A DNA stretch of 10,992 bases from a bacterium (GTDB lineage Bacteria > UBP14 > UBA6098 > B30-G16), in NCBI GenBank assembly GCA_027064665.1, contig JAMOPH010000245.1:1-10992 (forward strand). Reading direction: 5' to 3'. The translations under genes and the position numbers were made by a program. Numbering within the stretch: position 1 is the first letter of the stretch; every line of letters starts with the position of its first letter. Shown here one piece after another: positions 5,204-10,992 of this stretch. Below the pieces are notes generated by a model, which was not told the DNA's origin, did not search any database, and saw only the letters and a list, made by a program, of their open reading frames with translations.

Positions 5204-8122
5204 ATGCCGCCTCACAATTTCGTATTCAAGAGTGACCCTTCGGTTAACAAATCTCCCTTCGGGATAATTGTTGTTTCCGATAAGCACATCTCTGAAATAT
5301 CCCCTGTCCCATATACGAACCTTGTATGGTCTTGAGGAGCCGTATCCCTTGACCTCAATTGAGACATTGTGTTCTGCGAGCCACATATCAAGTTCTTTGT
5401 TGTCCTTGAGTTTGAGGAGAGCGATAAGCATCTGGCGCAGGTTGCGTTCCTCTCGTTTTGCCCGTTCCAGACTGAGCCTCTGGTTGACCGCAGGACTTCC
5501 AATAATATCTGTGTGTCCTCCAACGATAACTTTAAAGGTTTGCTTTTTTTGAACCGCTTTTTCAATAAAGTCCGAGGCAATCCTTTCAAGGCGCCCCTCA
5601 AGATATGGGGATTTCGGGAAAGTCCCGCCAAATGTGAAGTTAACAATAATGAGTTCCTGTCTCTTTTCCTGACGGGTGACATTTATCTTAACAGGGTCAG
5701 ATTTGACCGCAAGCACCTGCCCCACATTGTCTTTGAGGTAAAGATATGCAAAGTAGTTTTTTTCAGGTTCAGGCGGCTCGCCGTCGTTGCCACGCCAATC
5801 CCAGGGAACTTCCGGAGGCGGAGTTCCGTGCCCGGCGGCAAGCAGCCGAAATTCGTTCATATCCTCATCCACAATTGCCAGATAGTAGGTGTCCACGCCG
5901 GCTTCAACCACAAGGTCCTCAAGGGTTATTTTGTTTTTCTCCCTTGCGGCTATCTGGAATCCCTGCGATGCCCTCGCGGTTCCCCGTGGTCTGAACACCA
6001 CGGCATCGCCGCTCATAATGATGTTCACCATATCAGCGGAATCCGGCGCCGTGGCATACACCATCATCCTGTTTGCGGTCTGTTTGGAGACAATCTGCCC
6101 TGCGTAATTTCGCACTTTAACAGCCCTCTCAAACGCTCTGTCCCATCTGGCGCTGTCCTCCTTTGAACTCATACCGTGGAACAGAATGATAATATCTGGA
6201 TTATCTTCTAACAATTTCTTGGTTAATCTCATTGAATTTTCTATTTCAAGTTTTCCCTCTGGCGGAATTTCCACCTCGCCCACGCGGTAATTGACACAAC
6301 AAATGAGGATTGAATCAGGGAAATCTATGATTTCGGTGGTAATCTCAACTCGTCGGTTTTCCTCGGCTATCATTTTTTCAAATTTCCCGCCGGGTTTGCG
6401 GTTTTTCTTCCCGGCTCGTGGCTGTGTATAGTCGTATTCTGACGGGTCTTTCACAATTAACTGCCTTTCCGGCACACCTAAATTCATTAAATAGTGCTTA
6501 ACTGCTTCCGCGCGTGCTCTGGCAAGATACTCAAGCCCCTCAAATTTGCCCTTTTCAGAGGGAACATCAACATACCCTTTGAGAACCAGCGCCACATTGG
6601 GGTTCCTGTTCAGTCGTCTGGCTATCTCCTGCATTGAACCAAAAAATCTTTCCGGAACTGTGGTGTCCGCCACATTGAAAAATACAAAGGGAACCATCGG
6701 CATCTCCTCGCGGATGTAGTTAATCTCCGCAAGTTTGAGCATAGTTTTGAGCAGTTGGGGTTTGTTCTCCTTCAGATGAGGGGGATGAAATACCGGCACC
6801 GTAAAGTGGGCTATGTTGTTCTCCTCGTTCACATCGGGAAGTTCACCCTTCCTGATTTTTCCCTCTTTGGATTTATCATCAACAGAGACATAGACATCGT
6901 ATTTTCCCTTGTGGGGCGGTTTCCATTTGAACTCAAGAACCATTTTTTCCCCGCCGTCAAGTTCGGGGATTCTTCGGCGCTCAATAAGACCGTATGTGCT
7001 GTCCTCGTCGTAGTAGAAAGCCCGCACGAAGAACTTTTTGGCTTTATCCTTCCCTTCGTTGGCAATCACCGCACGGATGGTCCCCACAGAATCCGGGCGC
7101 AAAACCTGAGGGATAGCCTGTAAACTGTCCTTATAAACCACAAGGTCAATCTGCTTCGGCGGCGGCACAGGGAATCCGTATATCACGCCGAATCTGTGGT
7201 GAGGGTGCCCAGAAATCTCGCCCTGCGGAATCACCAGGGCGTAGTCAAAGCCGATATTGTGCTTGGAGAGTGTGCGCACACCAAACCCAAGGTGAAGTGC
7301 GCCTTTTCCGCCCTCGCCGATATTCAGGCTGTATCCTCCCCGCAGAAGAATTTTCCCCTGCAGAAGTTTCCCCTCGGCGCCGAAGGCGAGTTTCATCGGG
7401 TCCTGAAGTGTTGCCGAACGAAGCGGAACCTCAAAATCCAGCGCCCCGATGACTTTGTCCTTATAGTTATACGAAAATCCTGCCCTTGCTTTCCTCGGAA
7501 GTGCGCCGGCGGCGGCACTGCCATCAATCGCTATGTTCGGCTCGTTGAGGTTTGACAGTTTCAGTCCGAAAGTCGCATTGTTCAGCCGCCCAAAAAGGCT
7601 CATCCCTCCGCCGAAGGTGATTTTACTCGTTCCGGTGCGCCAGAGAGGGTCATCCGGGTTGTCCCCTAAAAGCGTGTCGTAGGTGGCGTTGTCAAGATTG
7701 TATCCCACCCTGAAAAGGTCGGCGGTCAGCGCCAGACTCAAAAATCCATTTTTGCCCTTGAAGTTGACCAGTTTCCTGCCGAACGAAAGGGACAGTTTCA
7801 TCTGGGAGAAAATATCGTGCATAAAATACGACCCGGCGACAGAATACGCAAAATGCTTGCCCGGCAGAGGCGCAAAGAAGAAATTGCTCTCCGATATTGA
7901 GCCCACATTAAGCCCGGCGAAGAATTTTGTGTATCCGGCGGAAAGTTGCATCCTTTTGAGTTGGAACAATCCAGCCGGGTTTGTCGCTGCGCCATAGGCG
8001 TCATCGGCGAGCCCAACCGACGCCCCACCCATACCGGTGCTCCGGATACTCTCCAACTGAACACCGCTCTGGGCGTATATCGCAAGAGCGATTAAAAATA
8101 TTATTGCAATCCCTTTCCGCAT
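5195..8122 (-). CDS. PorV/PorQ-like barrel - CARDB-like - OmpA-like multidomain protein (975 aa)
   Basis: Predicted envelope protein with a signal peptide (1-17, cleavage near IYA/Q). The mature N-terminus STGMGGASVGLADD...ATNPAGL (28-51) is typical of the PorV/PorQ and UPF0164/FadL-like outer-membrane barrels. The barrel runs to about residue 318 and ends HRFGVIYGFPVPPPK. A CARDB-like Ig domain follows (325-445; DVNEENNIAHF at its end), then an OmpA-like module (475-598, ending EENRRVEI) and a degenerate OmpA-like stretch (607-712). A FlgD-like Ig domain comes next (735-815; VPWDWRGNDG). The C-terminal OmpA module (825-968) has peptidoglycan-binding Asp872 in GGHTD and Arg887, plus NRRV. The start has a strong AAGGAG seven bases upstream. 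It sits between the Ig-repeat surface protein and its own paralog. PorV itself carries type IX secretion cargo; whether this fusion does so is inference. No close characterised homolog is known to me. Confidence 0.87.
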   Translation of the reverse strand: MRKGIAIIFLIALAIYAQSGVQLESIRSTGMGGASVGLADDAYGAATNPAGLFQLKRMQLSAGYTKFFAGLNVGSISESNFFFAPLPGKHFAYSVAGSYFMHDIFSQMKLSLSFGRKLVNFKGKNGFLSLALTADLFRVGYNLDNATYDTLLGDNPDDPLWRTGTSKITFGGGMSLFGRLNNATFGLKLSNLNEPNIAIDGSAAAGALPRKARAGFSYNYKDKVIGALDFEVPLRSATLQDPMKLAFGAEGKLLQGKILLRGGYSLNIGEGGKGALHLGFGVRTLSKHNIGFDYALVIPQGEISGHPHHRFGVIYGFPVPPPKQIDLVVYKDSLQAIPQVLRPDSVGTIRAVIANEGKDKAKKFFVRAFYYDEDSTYGLIERRRIPELDGGEKMVLEFKWKPPHKGKYDVYVSVDDKSKEGKIRKGELPDVNEENNIAHFTVPVFHPPHLKENKPQLLKTMLKLAEINYIREEMPMVPFVFFNVADTTVPERFFGSMQEIARRLNRNPNVALVLKGYVDVPSEKGKFEGLEYLARARAEAVKHYLMNLGVPERQLIVKDPSEYDYTQPRAGKKNRKPGGKFEKMIAEENRRVEITTEIIDFPDSILICCVNYRVGEVEIPPEGKLEIENSMRLTKKLLEDNPDIIILFHGMSSKEDSARWDRAFERAVKVRNYAGQIVSKQTANRMMVYATAPDSADMVNIIMSGDAVVFRPRGTARASQGFQIAAREKNKITLEDLVVEAGVDTYYLAIVDEDMNEFRLLAAGHGTPPPEVPWDWRGNDGEPPEPEKNYFAYLYLKDNVGQVLAVKSDPVKINVTRQEKRQELIIVNFTFGGTFPKSPYLEGRLERIASDFIEKAVQKKQTFKVIVGGHTDIIGSPAVNQRLSLERAKREERNLRQMLIALLKLKDNKELDMWLAEHNVSIEVKGYGSSRPYKVRIWDRGYFRDVLIGNNNYPEGRFVNRRVTLEYEIVRRHRR

Positions 8123-8129
8123 AATCTAT

Positions 8130-8135
8130 CTCCTT
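8130..8135 (-). promoter_or_regulatory. Ribosome binding site of the 975-aa barrel-OmpA gene
   Basis: A perfect AAGGAG with a 7-base spacer before the ATG at 8122, inside the 29-base gap after the Ig-repeat gene. It is the best Shine-Dalgarno in the window, so this gene is probably translated well. No promoter-like pair of boxes is seen in the short gap. Confidence 0.8.
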
Positions 8136-8151
8136 TTTTGTTATTTTCGCC

Positions 8152-10992
8152 TCATCTTGCGATAACTATTGTCCCACTGCATACATTTTTCCCGCCGTTT
8201 TCCACAGTGTAGATATATGCCCCTGCCGGCGCAGGGTTGCCACTTGTGTCTGTCCCGTCCCAGATTATTATCCCTTCGCCCTCAATCTGTTTTACTAATG
8301 CGCCGGAGAGGGTGAATATCTTTACAACGCTTTCGCCGGTCTCCCCGATTTTGAACTCCGCAAAGTCGTTGAATCCGTCGCCGTTGGGGGTGAATGTCCT
8401 TGGCGAGACCGAACAGCCCCCGCCGGTGAGCATAAACCAGAAACAGCATCCCTCCATAATGTTCGGCACGCCGTATCCGGTATTTCTGTCGGCGGCAAGC
8501 ACGCAGACCTGTATGGTGTCGTAGTAATTCAGATGAATTCCGGCGTTTTCAATATCCAGCGCCGCAGTCTGCCCGTCGTATGTGACGGCGTAGTTGTCAA
8601 ACGGGATGGCGAGGTCTCCGACCTGAAACACGATTGATGCCGGGTCCACGCCGGCGCCGTGGTCCTCAATATCCACAGTTATCCGGGCGACATCACCCGA
8701 CACAACCCCCTTCGGCTGCGGATTTGAACACGCCGGCGGCGAAAAGTCGCAGATGAAATACGAATTCGTCTCGGTCATAAGACCCAGATTGTCAGTCAGT
8801 ATAAACTCAAGGTTGACCGTGTCGCCGTCCTGCCAGTTGGCGGCGGGAGTGAATGTAAGTGTATCCCCTGAAAGCGAAATTTCCGGCGAGTCCACAGGGT
8901 ATTCCCGCCCGTTGATGCGCACAACAATTCCGGACCGCTCAATGCCGTTTTCGGCAGAAATTTTCGCAACGATTTTCTGCGTGGGATTGTGGGTGAATGC
9001 GCCGTTTTCCGGCTCTATTATCTGCACCGACGGTCCCACGCCGGGGATGTTGAACTCCCAGCATAGTCTGTGGGAGTGCGGCGCACACAAATCCGGCATA
9101 TCGCTGGCGGTTATGCACACCTCAACCTCGCCGAGGATATTTTCCGAAAGCGGCATAACGAGGGTGTCGCCGTGCCAGTTTATGTCCTCCGGAAGGTGGG
9201 GTGTGCTGTTGAACTCCACAATCACGCCACCCCGGTCAACTCCGCTGAAATCGTCATACACCAGCGCAACCACCGACGCCCCCGCAGGAACATTTTCCCC
9301 GGGCGGGGGATATATCGGCAGAATACTCGGCGCCGAGGCATCATACAGCACCGGCACAAAGACCGTATCATCAATTTTTATCCTTCCCGTGGTGTCCATT
9401 ATGTTCCACACGGCGAGCGTGTTCACCCCGGAATTCAAAAAGTGCCCCGGCAGAAGGACCGCCGCCGTGTCGCCGCTGTGAGCGATGTCCACCGTATTTT
9501 CGCCCAGCGCTCCCATCAGTGAATCATAGGCAATCTCAAAATTGGCGTGGAAAACCGCCAGAACCTCAACCGATTCGCACGAAGAAATCCCCTGCGGCGC
9601 CACAAGTTCCCACCAGAATTCGGGGCGAACTATGTGGAACTCAAACGAGGTGTCCGTTGCGTTGGGGCAGGTGTAAGCCATATCGGATATGTGTATCGCC
9701 ACCGAAAGGTTTTCGGTTTCGGGCAGTTCTGCGGCGGCGGTGTTGAAAATCACCGTGTCCCCGCTGATTGTTATGGACTCATCGCCGGCGGTGAAAAGGT
9801 CGCCGTTGACTATCAGCGAAAGAGTGCTCCAGTTCGGTCCAGCGGGGGAGTCGTTCACCACAAAGACCATCCGCTCCGGCACAGTTATCAGCGACGACTC
9901 CGGCGACGGCGAGATGCACCTTACAACCGGCGGCTGGCGGTCAAACACAATTACAAATGTGTCCTGCGAGTCAAATCCCAAACCATCCACGCCGTGGAGG
10001 ATGAGTTCTGCGGTGTCCACTCCGCCCACAGCGATGCCAACAGTGTCGCCGGTCCATACTATTTCGGGCGCTGCGGCAGAAATTGTTTCCCCGTTCACCG
10101 AAATCCACGACTCGGAGCGGTCTATCCCGTCGGGGTCATACCACAGAATTTTGACGATTTGTGTATCGCATCCTGCCACCCGATTTTCCGGCGGGGAGAT
10201 TATCTCCGCCGCGGGTCCGCTCTGCTGAACGACAAAACTGAGCACCGTGTCCGTTCGGTTGGGTGTGCAGTCGGAGATGTTATCGTATATTTCAGCCAGC
10301 ACCTCAAGTCTGTCGCCGGTAAGTGTAGGCAGCCAGAACGCCGACGGCACAAAAATGTGAACTCCGTCAAATCCCATCCCGGAGCCATACCGCAGCGTTT
10401 CGCCGTTGCACACCACAAAACTTCGCTCGGCGGATATGCCGCTTATGTCATCCCGGCACTCAAACACTATGGACTCGCTTCCGGTGAGGGTGTCCGAGGA
10501 CGGCGTGATGGAAAGAATTTCCGGCGGGGTTCTGTCAAGGGTCACAGACACCGATGTCCCCGCTCTTATCTCATTTCCCCACAGGTCCTTAATCCCGCCG
10601 ATTGTTATCGGTATGGTGCCCTCAGGGAGATGTTCTGCGGCGGTGTTGAGTATCAGTGTATCGCCTACAAGGCGCAGTTCCGGCGAGCCGACGCGATATA
10701 TTTCGCTTCCGACCTCTGCCCACGCAGAGTCGGCGCTGATTCCGTTGTCATCCTCAATCAGCATCACCACATTCAGGGTGTCGCAGGAAGAGGCTCCCTC
10801 CGGCTCAAGAAGCACAATCTCCGGCGGAGTTCTGGGAATTTCCATTGAGAGGACCAGCGAATCAACGATGTTGGGACCGCACAGGGTCGCCCTGTCCTGC
10901 GCAATTATCCACAGGGCAAGGTGCTCACTGTGGGAGAAATCCATCCCGATATCCGCCAGAACCACCGTCAGGTTCGTTCCGTCAAATGTTAT
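8152..10992 (-). CDS. Large Ig-repeat surface protein with FlgD/gliding-type C-terminal domain (5'-truncated by the window edge)
   Basis: The reading frame is open to the window edge, and the residues before the first possible GTG (10965) continue the repeat pattern, so the true start lies outside. Residue numbers here count from that GTG. The visible part is the end of one Ig-like domain, eight whole Ig-like domains of 94-106 residues (46-145, 146-249, 250-343, 344-447, 448-543, 544-642, 643-742, 743-848), and a C-terminal domain (849-937). Typical repeat marks are DDxSGI or DxNGI, VNG and a central GDT. The C-terminal domain has FTPNGDGFND, an IWDGTDTSG turn and PAGAYIYTVE, and ends GTIVIAR. 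This matches FlgD-like Ig / gliding-motility C-terminal domains, some of which direct type IX secretion. The protein is very rich in Asp, Glu, Ser and Thr, as secreted proteins often are. Likely role: adhesion or a cell-surface stalk. No enzyme domain is visible. It leads the operon with the two barrel-OmpA proteins. Confidence 0.85.
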   Translation of the reverse strand: MTFDGTNLTVVLADIGMDFSHSEHLALWIIAQDRATLCGPNIVDSLVLSMEIPRTPPEIVLLEPEGASSCDTLNVVMLIEDDNGISADSAWAEVGSEIYRVGSPELRLVGDTLILNTAAEHLPEGTIPITIGGIKDLWGNEIRAGTSVSVTLDRTPPEILSITPSSDTLTGSESIVFECRDDISGISAERSFVVCNGETLRYGSGMGFDGVHIFVPSAFWLPTLTGDRLEVLAEIYDNISDCTPNRTDTVLSFVVQQSGPAAEIISPPENRVAGCDTQIVKILWYDPDGIDRSESWISVNGETISAAAPEIVWTGDTVGIAVGGVDTAELILHGVDGLGFDSQDTFVIVFDRQPPVVRCISPSPESSLITVPERMVFVVNDSPAGPNWSTLSLIVNGDLFTAGDESITISGDTVIFNTAAAELPETENLSVAIHISDMAYTCPNATDTSFEFHIVRPEFWWELVAPQGISSCESVEVLAVFHANFEIAYDSLMGALGENTVDIAHSGDTAAVLLPGHFLNSGVNTLAVWNIMDTTGRIKIDDTVFVPVLYDASAPSILPIYPPPGENVPAGASVVALVYDDFSGVDRGGVIVEFNSTPHLPEDINWHGDTLVMPLSENILGEVEVCITASDMPDLCAPHSHRLCWEFNIPGVGPSVQIIEPENGAFTHNPTQKIVAKISAENGIERSGIVVRINGREYPVDSPEISLSGDTLTFTPAANWQDGDTVNLEFILTDNLGLMTETNSYFICDFSPPACSNPQPKGVVSGDVARITVDIEDHGAGVDPASIVFQVGDLAIPFDNYAVTYDGQTAALDIENAGIHLNYYDTIQVCVLAADRNTGYGVPNIMEGCCFWFMLTGGGCSVSPRTFTPNGDGFNDFAEFKIGETGESVVKIFTLSGALVKQIEGEGIIIWDGTDTSGNPAPAGAYIYTVENGGKNVCSGTIVIAR
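8155..8421 (-). other. C-terminal FlgD-like / gliding-motility-type domain of the Ig-repeat protein
   Basis: This 89-residue region follows a GGGC linker. It holds the PNGDGxND motif, a VKIFTLSGALV strand, an IWDG turn, PAGAYIY and a basic end (VIAR). Such domains end many exported proteins of Bacteroidota and related phyla. In type IX systems they act as sorting signals; in other phyla they may only be adhesive folds. No type IX secretion core gene is present in the window, so the sorting role is inference. Confidence 0.6.
8422..10830 (-). repeat. Eight tandem Ig-like domain repeats in an alternating A/B pattern
   Basis: Repeats, in order of translation, occupy 10830-10531, 10530-10219, 10218-9937, 9936-9625, 9624-9337, 9336-9040, 9039-8740 and 8739-8422. 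The 1st, 3rd, 5th and 7th (type A) usually open with a (S/A)xCD/E-like strand and end near xDRxPP. The 2nd, 4th, 6th and 8th (type B) usually carry a Cys-Pro-Asn-like element near their end. The repeats are diverged at the DNA level, so this is an old protein repeat and not a recent DNA duplication. Confidence 0.75.

Noticed and set aside
5369..6166. 265-codon open frame on the plus strand opposite the 975-aa gene
   Set aside because: It lies fully antisense to OmpA-like and FlgD-like coding sequence, has no domain signature and no ribosome binding site.
8422..10830. Recent DNA-level tandem duplication or CRISPR-like array in the repeat gene
   Set aside because: The periodicity is visible in the protein only; the DNA of the repeats is clearly diverged, unit lengths vary from 94 to 106 residues, and there are no short identical repeats with spacers.
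9547..10848. 433-codon open frame on the plus strand opposite the Ig-repeat gene
   Set aside because: The translation is rich in Arg, His and Gly with no recognisable domain, as expected for the antisense of a gene rich in Asp, Ser and Thr. There is no ribosome binding site, and the minus-strand protein is clearly real.
10963..10965. GTG at 10965 as the start of the Ig-repeat protein
   Set aside because: The frame stays open to the window edge, there is no signal peptide and no Shine-Dalgarno, and the residues around it fall in the middle of an Ig-like domain.

Overview
The window looks like part of the chromosome of a Gram-negative bacterium. Two large proteins carry Sec-type signal peptides, an outer-membrane beta-barrel and OmpA-type peptidoglycan-binding modules. 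The third large protein is a chain of Ig-like repeats with a C-terminal domain of the FlgD-like / gliding-motility type (PNGDGxND motif). This mix of a PorV/PorQ-like barrel, CARDB-like and OmpA modules, and a C-terminal adhesion/sorting-type domain is typical of the FCB superphylum and nearby candidate phyla (WOR-3/Stahlbacteria, Cloacimonadota, Calditrichota and similar). That placement is inference; no marker gene here fixes the taxon. Coding density is very high. The longest gap between genes is 29 bases, and there are no RNA genes, insertion sequences or CRISPR arrays.

Plus strand, 1-1722: the end of a molybdenum cofactor operon. A 5'-truncated moeA (molybdopterin molybdenumtransferase) overlaps by 10 bases the start of an unusually short moaA (GTP 3',8-cyclase, 268 residues). 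That form keeps both iron-sulfur cysteine sets and the C-terminal Gly-Gly, but lacks about 45 residues in between.

Minus strand, 10992 down to 1724: a four-gene run that looks like one operon, read right to left. It starts with a partial giant surface protein (eight whole Ig-like domains in an alternating A/B pattern plus a C-terminal FlgD/gliding-type domain). Two paralogous envelope proteins of 975 and 934 residues follow. Each consists of signal peptide, beta-barrel, CARDB-like domain, OmpA-like module, degenerate OmpA-like module, FlgD-like Ig domain and a peptidoglycan-binding OmpA module. The run ends with a histidine-family phosphatase. The junctions are tight: 29 bases, a 1-base TAATG overlap, and 13 bases. 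The operon meets moaA tail to tail with one base between the stop codons, so any terminator for either transcript must lie inside the opposing gene.

How the genes might work together (inference): the barrel-OmpA fusions could tie the outer membrane to peptidoglycan, and one or both could help export or display the neighbouring Ig-repeat protein. The PorV-like barrel beside a protein with a sorting-type C-terminal domain is the most interesting pairing in the window.
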